Positions 1 through 9,603 of a stretch of DNA of 27,969 nucleotides are shown here, in pieces (position 1 is the stretch's first letter; the number at the start of each line of letters is the position of its first letter). This DNA is from Terfezia claveryi (Eukaryota > Ascomycota > Pezizomycetes > Pezizales > Pezizaceae). Location: positions 1 through 27,969 of the forward strand of contig WHUX01000431.1 in the NCBI GenBank assembly GCA_015179025.1. Reading direction: 5' to 3'. Below the pieces are notes generated by a model. It did not search any database, was not told where the DNA came from, and worked only from the letters and a program-made list of their open reading frames with translations. Both the position numbers and the translations under genes were made by a program.

Positions 1-363
1 TTTTCTGAATTACCGGTCCTTTGCCTATATGGTGATCCAGCATATGCACCAGCATACGGAATTATTGGCCCATATCATGCAACTGAACGTACTGGGCTAA
101 CGCCAGTACAAGAAGCTATGAATGTCACAATGTCAAGTTATCGGATAGTCGTTGAGTGGGGATTTGCAAACATATTGAATCAGTTTGGGTTTGGAGAGTG
201 GAAGCGGAACCAACGAATTGGATTATCAAGTGTAGCAATGTGCTATGCCCTTTCTGTGCTCTTATACAACTGCCAAACATGCCTACGAGGACGAAATCAA
301 ATTAGTGAGCGCTTTAAGAATAGAGTGCATCCACCATCATTAAGTACTTACTTAACAACCTAG
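1..363 (+). CDS. PIF/Harbinger-type DDE transposase, C-terminal part (5' end outside window)
   Basis: The frame is open from the first base of the window to a TAG at 361-363, giving 120 residues with no start visible. It holds the motif YGDPAY, whose Asp codon (34-36) would be the second catalytic acid. About 40 residues later comes VVEWGF, whose Glu codon (154-156) would be the third, followed by a conserved tail with NCQTCLRGRNQIS. This is the pattern of the DDE_Tnp_4 (PIF/Harbinger) endonuclease that cuts and joins transposon ends in the nucleus. It is clearly paralogous to the minus-strand transposase at 10587-11741. It keeps the tail intact where that copy has a premature stop. Its partner gene faces it tail to tail, with 17 bases between the stop codons. 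The first catalytic Asp and the left end of the element lie outside the window. Confidence 0.85.
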   Translation, partial: FSELPVLCLYGDPAYAPAYGIIGPYHATERTGLTPVQEAMNVTMSSYRIVVEWGFANILNQFGFGEWKRNQRIGLSSVAMCYALSVLLYNCQTCLRGRNQISERFKNRVHPPSLSTYLTT

Positions 364-380
364 TATGTTATTCACCTCAG

Positions 381-1297
381 TCAGTCCTTTCCTTTAGATA
401 TCTCACTAACAAGCTTCTCTAGGATATTTTCTAGTCGAGAAAGTCGATCATGAATTTGAGTAACTTCCGCTGAAGTTGCTGGTGGTGGTATTGCTGGTGG
501 GGTATTGCTGGTGGTGGTATTTCTAGTAGTGGCTTGGAAGAAGGTTGGGAGGATGGTTTATTTAAAGCTGAAAGAATCCCAGTTTTAAATTCATCCATTG
601 TACATAGTAGGCTCTCATAGAATTCGGCTTTGTTGGCAGATTCCTGAAGGTTCTCTCAAATTTGCCTTCTCTTAACAACCACATCTCCAGGATGTGTAAG
701 ATCCACAGTATTGCGTGCATCTATTACAGCGTTGAATGTACGTTTCTTGGAAATGGTATGTAAAAGATTCTCTCTTTTCATCTGAGATTCGGCCTTCTCT
801 CTTTTAATATTATCCGCCTCCTGTCCCTTCCGCTCTTTATTCTGACGCTCTATAATCTCCATCCATTCATCAAGTGCTTGATCCAGGTCAGTAGGTGCAG
901 CAACTGCAACTCCTGATTGCAGCTTATGTGCTCTAATTACTGCCTCCCGTTCAGTAATTAGAGTTGACACTTTCTTTCTTAAGTCACCAGCTTTGTTCCC
1001 AGTCTTTTGCTGGAATAGAACAGCAATATATTGCCAAAATACACCAGCATTTAATTCACAAAACTGTTCAGTACTATTGATACAAAGGCGTATCAACTGT
1101 AGCTTAAGTTCTGGTGTATAGTGAACTCGCTGCTGATTAACTGGCTGAGTGGGTTGTTGAGTGGAGGGGGCTGGTGTAGGAGACCATGTAAATGCCCGTT
1201 CAACCTGTGAAAGTGGAGGTGGTGTAGGGGACCTTGGTGTGGCAGACATGTTGCTAATATTCGTAGTTGCTGATGAATATACCGGAGATACAGACAT
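381..1297 (-). pseudogene. Harbinger partner protein (Myb/SANT-like, coiled coil), degraded copy
   Basis: From ATG at 1295-1297 the frame runs 213 residues to a TGA at 656-658. A Pro/Ser/Thr-rich N terminus is followed by a predicted helical DNA-binding-like region (HYTPELKLQLIRLC, FWQYI, LRKKVSTLITERE) and a charged segment ending TVDLTHPGDVVVKRRQI. All of this matches the plus-strand protein at 9604-10473. Beyond the TGA the same frame continues as ENLQESANKAEFYESLL. It shifts frame inside a GGT-rich stretch (about 480-535) and ends as a coiled coil, RLSRLENILEKLVSEI, with a stop at 381-383. The intact paralog has the same three parts, so I read this copy as broken by one nonsense and one frameshift change. 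A long-ORF start further upstream is only TTG. Harbinger transposases are known to need such a Myb-like partner for nuclear import and end binding. That role is inferred here, and the SANT-like assignment is weak. Confidence 0.7.
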
Positions 1298-1383
1298 GTT
1301 GTTGTCAGGATTTAGAGTAAGCAAAATAATTTTACACTTAACCGCATTCCGCCATTTGTTGTTGTTTTTAGCGCTGAAACTAG

Positions 1384-1443
1384 AGATGTCCGCCAGGCAA
1401 AAAATATGCTATCGATGGCATATTTTTTGCCCGGCGGACATCT
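1384..1443. repeat. 60-bp near-perfect palindrome
   Basis: Arms of 26 bases (1384-1409 and 1418-1443) are complementary except for one position. The 8-base centre contains ATCGAT. The outer arms read AGATGTCCGCC and GGCGGACATCT, and the inner arms are A/T-rich. It lies about 90 bp upstream of the partner-gene start at 1297, so it could mark the right end of that Harbinger copy, but it does not resemble the 20-bp TIR of the second copy. It would form a cruciform or hairpin. Confidence 0.85.
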
Positions 1444-1528
1444 CACCCTGGTCCCATATCCTTGCTGCTCACATGATATGGTCGGGTTGCTATGGATACA
1501 AGCCGCCAGGCCAGGGTGTGAAAAGTCT

Positions 1529-1716
1529 CTATTTGGACACTGACTTCTAGGCTATTTGGACGCTGACTTCCAGGGCTATTTGCACGCTGGTTTCTAGGGC
1601 TATTTGCACGCGGGTATATGGGCTATTTGCACCCTGATTTCCAGGGCTATTTGCACGGTCGGATATATGGGCTATTTGCATGGTAGGATATATGGGCTAT
1701 TTGCACGGTGACTTTA
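1529..1716. repeat. 24-bp tandem array, 8 copies
   Basis: The core CTATTTGCACG (CTATTTGGAC in the first two units) starts at 1529, 1552, 1576, 1600, 1623, 1647, 1672 and 1697, a period of 23-25 bp. The variable halves alternate between a GACTTCCAGGG-like and a GGATATATGGG-like form. I see no coding role. Confidence 0.9.
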
Positions 1717-1836
1717 GGGGTGCGATCATAGTTGTTTATTTAGCTAGATTCAGATATTATCATAAGAATCAAGACATTTTTGGAAATGCATAAAATGCAG
1801 GTGTGAGAGTAAAAAAGTGCAATGTCAATGACAACA

Positions 1837-1952
1837 GTGAGGAGGGGGTATTGTACCTTCAGATAGTTACAGGTAATGAGCTTACAATCATAATGTGAGG
1901 AGGGGCTAGTCTGCCTTCTGAAGGTCACAACTAATAGGCTCGCAATCATAAT
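1837..1952. repeat. 58-bp tandem duplication
   Basis: Two units begin GTGAGGAGGGG at 1837 and 1895 and end near CAATCATAAT. They are diverged but collinear. A further unit, if present, is not recognisable. Confidence 0.65.
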
Positions 1953-2039
1953 GTTCAGTTGAGTGATACAGTGTTGGAAGCGGATGTGTGAAGAGGAAGA
2001 CATTGGGAATGGGGCACACAATGTCCGATTGCATATTGT

Positions 2040-2200
2040 GAGAGTGCGAGATGAGATTGAATTGTAAGTATCAGCATTGTAGGAAGTGCGTTATGTGAGA
2101 GAGATCTTATTGTAACGCGGAGTTTTGCAAATTGGCGTTGTGTGCACGGCGTGCACACAACGCAAGCTAAAATCTTTCTGATGTGTGCAGTAGTGGAAGG
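2040..2200. repeat. Direct repeat, copy 1, containing a perfect 13-bp hairpin
   Basis: This segment recurs at 3505-3640. Shared landmarks in order are a GAGTTGTAAG-like start, GTAACGC, AGTTTTG, GTGTTG, GCGTGCACACAA and GCAAGCTAAAATCTTTCTGA. In this copy GCGTTGTGTGCAC (2135-2147) and its exact reverse complement (2151-2163) form a hairpin with a 3-base loop. Copy 2 has lost part of the pairing. The two copies bracket about 1.3 kb. Confidence 0.75.
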
Positions 2201-2819
2201 GGAATCATATATCTCTGAGCTGCAAGTCGAGTTGAAGAATACCATGATGGTACAAAACATAGCAGGATCGGACGCTATGGGTAAGGAAATCAAAAGGAAG
2301 GGCGCTATAGGTACGGAAGAGGTTATTGACAAGATCTATGAAGAGGGAGGTAGTCAATGCGAGGGGAGCCAAACTGACATGGATAAACGTGTGGAAGTCA
2401 AGGACGATGAGGACTGTTAGGAATCGCAGCTAGCCTTCTAGAAACTTGGTTGAAATCGACCTTAGAGGGTCCGATATAGGTTGAGTGGAGGATGGTAGAA
2501 GTTTGGGGGGTTATCTAGCTAGTCGGGATATGTTTTTTATTCTGTTTTCTTGTTTTTCAATTGACTTATCTCCGTTTCTTGAGCGATTGTTTTTTCTACT
2601 CTGTTTCCTGTTATTCTATTCTCTTATCTCCATGTTTTGAGTAATTGTGTTTCTTGGATGGTTTGGTTTAATAGTATGGATTGATGATTTATTTTTCCCA
2701 TGTATATGGGCTATATAGTTTTAATTCAAATTGATTGCATTGGTGGGAAAAAATTTGGGATGATAAGCGTCCGATAGAGTGGTTTAATGCAGAAATTTAA
2801 TCTTTCGCATAAACATCTA

Positions 2820-3228
2820 CTTATATTATAGTGATTTGGAAAGGGAGAAACAATCGTATGCCTGTTGAAAATATAAGTACCTGTATGCCATCCGATATGG
2901 CTGAAGTGCGATAGCAAGTGACAAGCGAGGGAGAGAAGCTTACCAATGTGCCTACATTATGATTATGACGTGGAAGGAGACAAACAATAGAGTACGCGTT
3001 GCAAACAGAAGCACCTCTATCACGTCAGATAAGGTTGAGGGACATGCGATAGCAAGTTACAGGCAAATGAGAGCAGCCTATGAACGTACCTATATTATGG
3101 ATATGACATGGAAAGAGACAAATAATAGAGCACGCATTCCAAACAGAAGCGCTTCTATCACGTTTGATAAGGGTGAGGGACATACAATAGTGAGTTACAG
3201 GCAAGGGAGCATCGCATACAAACGGTAA
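2820..3228. repeat. 138-bp tandem array, about 3 copies
   Basis: Units start at about 2820 (degraded), 2951 and 3089. Units 2 and 3 are exactly 138 bp apart, so a plus-strand frame (2959-3228) reads a 46-residue repeat (TWKETNNR, NRS, SYRQ). The minus strand is also open. I do not believe this is a gene: there is no domain, and it sits in a wholly repetitive stretch. Confidence 0.75.
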
Positions 3229-3504
3229 AGGAGATTGGATTATATTGTCACTGTGGAAGTTGGAAGAACAGACATTGTGAAGACAAACAAGTCGATGCAA
3301 ACAATGGCAGTAAGAGAATCACAGAAAGTAATATTAGGAGAGAGAGCACTCGGCAGGGTACTTAGGAAGTGTCAAGCAAGCGTTGATGACGATGTGATGA
3401 GTAGAGAATAATGAGCAATATTGCTAAAGTTAGGAGAAAGGCGAGCGATGTTGGCAGGTGGGTGCAAACCATCCAATTGCAAATCTAGCAAGCACAAAGT
3501 GAAA

Positions 3505-3640
3505 ATGAGTTGTAAGCGAGGGTGTCGCGGCAGTAGCATTGCAAGCAATAGATTATATGGTAACGCACAGTTTTGAAAAGTGGTGTTGTATGCATAGCGT
3601 GCACACAATGCAAGCTAAAATCTTTCTGATGTGCTTGGCA
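3505..3640. repeat. Direct repeat, copy 2
   Basis: This is the second copy of the segment at 2040-2200. The match is strongest over the last 80 bases, ending AAAATCTTTCTGATGTG. It runs straight into the 57-bp satellite. The pair could be solo-LTR-like or SINE-like pieces, but no TG...CA ends or internal promoter boxes were identified. Confidence 0.65.
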
Positions 3641-4590
3641 GCTAGTGATTTTCTCATATATTCACCTATTTTTCCAGTGATTATTCTTTGCCTAGCAGGT
3701 AGCGAGTTTCTTATATATTTAGCTGTTTTCCCAGCGATTATCCCTTACCTAGTAGCTAGTGAGTTTCTCACATATTCACCTGTTTTTTCAGCAATTATTC
3801 CTTGCTTAGTAGGTAGCGAGTTTCTTATATATTTAGCTGTTTTCCCAGCGATTATCCCTTACCTAGTAGCTAGTGAGTTTCTCACATATTCACCTATTTT
3901 TTTAGCAATTATTCCTTGCTTAGTAGGTAGCGAGTTTCTCATATATTTAGCTGTTTTCCCAGCGATTATCCCTTGTCTAGTAGCTAGTAAGTTTCTCACA
4001 TATTTACCTGTTTTTTCAGTGATTATTCCTTGCCTGGTAGGTATCGAGTTTCTTATATATTTAGCTATTTTCCCAGTAATTATCCCTTGCCTAGTAGCTA
4101 GTGAGTTTCTCACATATTTACCTGTTTTTTCATTGATTATTCCTTGCCTGGTAGGTATCGAGTTTCTTATATATTTAGCTGTTTTCCCCATGATTATCCC
4201 TTGCCTAGTAGCTAGTGAGTTTCTCACATATTCACCTATTTTTCCAGCGATTATCCCTTGCCCTGCAGCTGGCGAGTTTCTAATATATTCACCTGTTTTG
4301 CTTTGCCCAGCAGCAAGCGATTTTCTCATATCTTCACCAAGTTTATCTTACCGGCTAGCTCGAAGTATTCTGATCTCATTAGCTGTTGCCTTGCCCTGCA
4401 GCTAGCAATTTTGTTATATATAAACCTCTTCTGCCTAATCGACTGGCTAGCAATCTTTTCCTATATAAAGCTGGTTTGCTCGGTTGGCCAGCTGGTGATT
4501 CAGTCATCTATAGACCTGTTTTGCCTGGTCGGCTGGCTAGCAATTTTGCAGTTCTTCTGCCTTACTCACCAGCTAGCGAGTTTCAAGTTC
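3635..4590. repeat. 57-bp satellite with 114-bp higher-order unit, degenerating to the right
   Basis: Eleven units of exactly 57 bp run from 3635 to 4261. Two types alternate, one with GTAGCTAGTGAGTTTCTCAC and one with GTAGGTAGCGAGTTTCT, making a 114-bp dimer. A shortened unit starts at 4262, and further degraded units (GGCTGGCTAGCAATTTT) reach about 4590. Because 57 is a multiple of 3, the plus frame 3539-4405 reads a 19-residue hydrophobic repeat of the form LVxSEFLxYxxVFxxIIPC. The minus frame 3859-4329 reads a basic 19-residue repeat with KYVRNSLATRQGII. I annotate it as satellite DNA. Nothing else supports a protein. Confidence 0.9.
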
Positions 4591-4989
4591 GGTAATTGCT
4601 GACACATATCTGGGTGACCAATGTGTAAATAACCATGCAGTGGTCACACTGCAGTGTATACGGAGGAGAAGAGATATATATTGACGATAATAGTAATAAA
4701 TGCAGAAGGGCAGATAATATCAGCTTAAATACATGAACAACAGCACCAAGCATACTAATCATAAGAAATGGTAACATTAATGAAAATTTTGTTCTTCAGC
4801 ATTCTTACCTAATCCGGTCTTGCCCTTCACCTTGATCGGATCCGGCCTTGTCCTTCATATCCCGCTTCCTACTTAGTAGGCAATTATTCTTCAACACAAT
4901 GCTGAGTCAGTACTAGGAATCAATCTAAGAGCCAACTGCTGGGAGGTCCACCTAGTAGGAGAACTGTCTGGTGGGAGGAGAGGACCTAC
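4591..4989. other. Spacer, no gene seen
   Basis: AT-rich DNA between two satellites. It has a small imperfect hairpin (GTGACCA near 4612, TGGTCAC near 4640) and short repeats of CTGCTGGGAG and CCTAGTAGG types (4936-5000). I see no gene. Confidence 0.5.
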
Positions 4990-5640
4990 TGCTGGGAGAA
5001 ACAAATCATCTAGTGAAAATGCCACTCCACTGGCAAGGACTTGTATATTATCTTCAAATTTACAGCCATACTATCGAAAAGCTGATAAGTGACATTAGAT
5101 ATCATCCTAGTAATAAGTGGCCTAGCAAACTTGAAGGCTGGTTAATTATTGATTAATAACTGTCTCTGCAGCTTCTATATATATTCTATGTCAGGTCAAA
5201 ACCCTACTCCACTACCAAGAACTTTCATATTATTTTCAAAATTCATGAAATACTAGGGAAAAGCTGCTAAGTGGCAACAGATATCCTTTTAGTATTGCAT
5301 TGTATAGTAAACTTGAAGTGCGGTTGATTATTGATTGAATAACTGTCTCTACAGCTTCTATATATATTCTATATCAGGTCAAAACCCTACTCCACTGGCA
5401 AAACTTTTTATTATTTTAAAATTCATAGAAATACTAGGGAAAAGCTAATAAGTGACCTTAGATATCCTTCTAGTATTGTGTTATATTGCAAACTTGAAGT
5501 ACAGTTGATTGTAGATTAAATAACTATCTCTACATCTTCTATATCTTTTTATGTCTGGTGGAAACCCCACTTCAGTAGCAAAAACTTTCACCTATCTTCA
5601 AAATTTATAGAAATAGAAGAAAAGCTTATAAGTACCTACT
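4990..5640. repeat. About 183-bp tandem array, 4 copies
   Basis: The landmark CCTACTCCACT recurs at about 5022, 5203, 5386 and 5575 (periods 181, 183 and 189). It is followed in each unit by AATACTAGGGAAAAGCT, AGATATCCTTNTAG, AAACTTGAAG and ACTGTCTCTACAGCTTCTATATATATTCTAT-like blocks. Identity falls toward the right end. Confidence 0.85.
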
Positions 5641-7376
5641 TCCATACTTCCCTATAGCTGACCCCACTTATAATATACCATCATTATCTCTAACATTTTC
5701 TATAGCTACAATCCTTTAACTGTCTAATAGTTGTAATACATCTTTAGCTTCCTACATTATAAAACTCAAACTCTCCAAATTCCTATCTGTCTACCATTTT
5801 CTATAATTCTCCTAACATTCCACTTTGAGACAAGCACAACTCTGGGCCCATTTCCTCTAATCCATACTTTATATATATTCATCCTGGCTTTTTTTTCAAG
5901 TGCTGGTATAAGCATATTGCCCCCCAATTAATATATAAACTGCAATCATTCTCTTTTTCCTGCCAATAATCTTGCTTTCGTCTGTTCCCAATCATTGTTC
6001 CAAAAGATTAATTCTTTTCCCTTATGCTACAGGGTGCAGGCCTTAAAACTGCATACCAAATGTGATACTTGTATTTGTGTTCCAGATTCTGTTTTCCAAC
6101 CCATGACTCCTACATGCTAATAAATAGGCCATCCTAATTGTTGCACTTTCAAGCTTATTTCCAGCCAGTCTGAAAACTTGGCCATTTCAAAAGTCCCAAC
6201 AGCTAGGCATTTGAGGAGTTGTTTTTATGGATTGGTCTCGATAGTAGATAGTAGAGCGAGTGTAGAGCTTGTGGATTGAGTTGGGATATGTTGATCAATA
6301 TATGCCAGCCATAATTGTACTAAGGATTCTAAGGAGGTGAGATTAGAGGGCAGTTGAGTAAGTGCCACAAACATCTATTGGACTTTAAATTAGTCTATGT
6401 TTATATACAGGTAATAGTCCACTTACTATGACTCTTGAGTAGTTGGCTGGCTTGAGTAAGTGGCTGGCTTGAGTAGGTGGCTGGCTTGAGTAGGTAGCTA
6501 GCTTGAGTAGGTGGCTAGAGGTAGAAGGCTGGAGGTAGCGAGCTGGAGGTAGCGAGCTGGCTGGCAGCTGTATATTGTCACTGTTAAGGTTATTGTATTA
6601 AGGATGTCCTTGTTGGTATGGTTGTTGTATATGTTTAGGTTGTTGTAGAGTAGAAGAGAAGTATAGAAAGGACAAGAAGGAATCTAGTAGTAAATCTTTT
6701 AGCTGCGCCTAAATATAACTCCATGATGAGATACACTTAAGACTAACAACTTTGGCTAGTTACACTGAAATATACCTCCAATAATGAGATATGCCTAGTA
6801 CTATTAAGTTTACCTAACTGCACTCATATATCCTACCTATAACAAGGCGGGGGCAGAGACCCAAGTGGTACAACCTAGAGAGGGCTCAGGTGAGATGAAT
6901 ATATATATAGAGAGAAAGAGATGTTTGACTAAGAGCTAGACTATGTATACAAGATATTGAATAAAGAGGAAAAGAAAGAAATGCAGGGAAGAAAGCAAAT
7001 ATAGTATCTATCTATCAATGACTATATAACTAGTAAAATAATAACTACCTAATAGAGACAAGCCTAACCAAAGCAAGCCAATAAGATAATAGTACATAGT
7101 AGTTGTAACACTATATATAATGCAATATACCTAATTTGAATCTTCACTTCACTTGTTAGTAATCTGCAAATACAAGAATACTTGTATATTTCCCATTATA
7201 TACTTCAATTAACAAGGATTAAGTTACAAGACAAGGGTATGTTGCTTAAGGAGTTAATTCCACTATATAGGGCTACATATATCTATCTTAAAGCCTGCAC
7301 TATCTACACTACTAAAGCCTCCTGAATACTACATCTAGAATCACTGACTACCCTGCTTAAACACCTGTCATGCCTA
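5641..7376. other. AT-rich gene-free stretch
   Basis: The stretch is low in GC with many stops in all frames. The only structure I can name is the 17-bp array listed separately. No domain, tRNA or clear element ends were found. Confidence 0.5.
6433..6560. repeat. 17-bp tandem array
   Basis: GGCTGGCTTGAGTAGGT-like units start at 6445, 6462, 6479 and 6496, exactly 17 bp apart, with partial units on either side. The array passes into GGAGGTAGCGAGCT repeats up to about 6560. Confidence 0.85.
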
Positions 7377-8570
7377 ATGCTATGCTTCCATAGATGGAAC
7401 AATAGCTGTCAGGACAGTAGGTCACCTGTTCCATTTGCATAGCCTACAGAAGGATGGGTGTATTTGCAAGCCCCTACTAGAGTATCACAGATTGGAGCTA
7501 CTGCTGTGTAATCTCCTAGCTACTAATGTAGAAGTAGATGAGCAGCTTATGGATTTAACTGAGAAAGGCTGGGCATTATTGTTGGAAAATGATCTATAGA
7601 AAGAACGGTTCCATATATTAGAGGAATTCAAGAAAGCTATTGGGTTTACTGAATTTATTGAGCCAATCCTAGAAAAGAAGAAAAGGTCTACACAAAAAGA
7701 ATTACCTCCTATATGGAATTGATTCATAGAAATTGGAGTTATCCAGTAGATAAGGTTTTAGAGAATATCCTGCCTACAAAGGTAGCCTACAGTCTGTGGC
7801 TGCATTGTTTCAGCTCTCTAATTTGGTACTGGTAGGAGAGGTGAAGGATCTTTTACAGGAATGTATTAATTCTAGAGTAGCTAGATTAATAGTGGTCATG
7901 CCAGTAGTCAAAAACTATTGCTTGTTGATATTACTTCTCTACAACTCAGCTATCAAGATAAGCAAAATATGCCAAAGCCATCTACAATCATTAGTATGTA
8001 TCAATTTTTCTTTTTAGTCCTACCTAATCTTATCTATTGTACTAATATTACAGTTGTATATATAGGATCAGCTAGTTCTCTACCTTTTTCTGGGCCTTCT
8101 TCTCCTCGGCAAAATCAAAATTCCACTTCTTTCAACAGTGTCCACAAGTTCCCAGTATGAGTAGATTATTGGATTTCCCTATCAGTAAATCTAACCACTA
8201 TCCACCTACCCCCTCTGATTCTAGATCAGATCCTTTCATTCAGATGCAAGTATCAGCTACTAGAGCTTCTACTAGAGTACTGCATCATAAGAATGATCAA
8301 CAGATATCAAATATTCTGGACATAGAATGGCAACGGCATAGCAGAAATTTCAGGAGATTAGGTGACAGATTCCCGGATTCTGAAGGCAGTATCCATGGTA
8401 ATGATATAGAGTTGGAACAAAGAATTACAGAAACTGATGATGAGGAAGTGAAGGAAATATTAGAAACTATTGTGGAGCAGGTAGGAGGGGGAGGTGGTAG
8501 AGCAGGAGGAGGAAGAGTTGCTGGTAGGAAAAAAGAAAAGAACAAATATGTGAGACCTACTATTATCTGA
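7377..8570 (+). pseudogene. Fragments of decayed coding sequence, unknown protein
   Basis: Several plus-strand frames look like protein remnants although each is broken. 7377-7606 reads GTIAVRTVGHLFHLHSLQKD and later EVDEQLMDLTEKGWALL. After a TAG the same frame continues KERFHILEEFKKAIGFTEFI to a TGA near 7723. 8157-8570 (137 residues) has a Ser/Pro-rich start, an acidic centre (ETDDEEVKEILETIVEQ), a Gly-rich stretch and a basic end. I do not recognise a domain. They may be the 5' exons of the broken gene just downstream, because strand and spacing fit, but no splice junction could be proven. Confidence 0.4.
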
Positions 8571-8767
8571 TATGGCATCTAAAGATTGCTAATGTAGTAT
8601 ATTTGCAAAAGTGTTGGCTGGAGAAATAGACAAATTGCTTAGTAAGATAGTATATAGCAAGAGTTAGGAATAGCAACTGATTAGCCGACTGAAGTAAGTA
8701 AAGCTTTCTCTTTTATAGTTTTCGATACTAATTGAATTTTGTTTATTCCCATAGTTATATTAGTAAA

Positions 8768-9346
8768 GTGGGAATATCTGATTCCCAGTTTACTAAAATT
8801 CAAGTAAAATATTAGGCCTGGTTTCATGTTAATGCCCGCAAAGAATCCATTCGTCATCTCCTCTACCACAATCGATTTGGCCTTCGAAAATACTTCAAAT
8901 TTCTAGTGGATCTACAAGCAATTTTCTGTTAATTTGCCACTATAGCAGCATGGCAAGAATTCCAACAGGAAGGTACAGTCATAATTGCTGGGATATTTGA
9001 TTATCTTACCAAAGATCCAGAAGTTATGACAGTAGTTGAATCAGAATTTAATGTCTATAACTGGCATTATTTTTCAGAGAGAGATGGGAATTCTAGACGG
9101 GAGTGGCTAAGAAACATGTATTACACTTTAATACAACAGGCTGTGTGGATGGATCCTATATATTATGCTCTGACAGTGGCTGCCAGGCCTGACAACAACT
9201 ACTAGCTAATTTCTGTACCTTATTATACCAAACATGTACAGAAGAAGGAATCAACTGGGTTTCTACACCTACACTGCAATGTGGATTATTTTTACCATCA
9301 AGGAAAAATACCAGTTCCTCTAGTACAAGGGAGCATGAGCCTAAAT
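8768..9346 (+). pseudogene. 5' half of a disrupted gene, possibly 2OG/Fe(II) dioxygenase-like
   Basis: One frame carries protein-like sequence throughout but has stops at 8813-8815 (TAG), 8930-8932 (TAA) and 9203-9205 (TAG). Readable pieces include ARKESIRHLLYHNRFGLRKY, MTVVESEFNVYNWHYFSERD and WLRNMYYTLIQQAVWMDP. The last piece has GFLHLHCNVDYF and GSMSLN. I read FLHLHCN as a decayed HxD iron-binding motif, with Asp changed to His, of a double-stranded beta-helix dioxygenase such as the PhyH or TET/JBP-like groups. That is inference from pattern, not a confirmed match. The frame runs into the left TIR of the Harbinger element and resumes beyond it at 11902. All stops could arise from CAG or CAA by C-to-T change, as RIP would give. 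Confidence 0.55.
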
Positions 9347-9366
9347 AGAGAGGTTTTGGACCCCTG
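9347..9366 (+). repeat. Left terminal inverted repeat of Harbinger element
   Basis: AGAGAGGTTTTGGACCCCTG, a perfect inverse of 11879-11898. The next inner bases on the two sides (TAGAATAGC, CACGCTAGA) match only loosely. The adjacent outer base pair T9346/A11899 is also complementary, so the boundary could be read one base wider. Confidence 0.9.
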
Positions 9367-9603
9367 TAGAATAGCTTGTAACCACAGTAACGCGACTAAC
9401 TAATGCACCTTCTGGGTTCGTGCTTAAGGATGGCAGGGATTAAAAGATATCCAGATGACAACGATATCCAGACATCTTTTATGGATTTCTTGGCCCTATC
9501 TTCAATAACGAACATCTTAAGAGAGTTAGACTCATGTCTTGGCATCAAAATCTATTCACAACTCTGTCTCTCTACTGTCAAAATTTACATAAATCATATA
9601 GTT

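Larger units (their letters stand above)
1717..3634. other. Repeat-rich stretch with no supported gene
   Basis: Apart from the arrays listed separately, I see no domain, no start with a credible protein, and no RNA gene. The short open frames here fall on repeats or low-complexity purine-rich sequence. Confidence 0.6.

Noticed and set aside
2959..3300. Paired open frames on both strands
   Set aside because: They follow the 138-bp tandem unit, whose length is a multiple of 3; no domain or independent support.
7918..8160. Possible GIY-YIG nuclease remnant (VVYIGSASS)
   Set aside because: Only one short motif matches and the frame is broken around it; the expected Arg and Glu motifs were not found.
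9403..9603. N-terminal 67-residue extension of the Harbinger partner protein
   Set aside because: No counterpart in the paralogous copy, whose protein begins at the position matching ATG 9604; kept only as an alternative.
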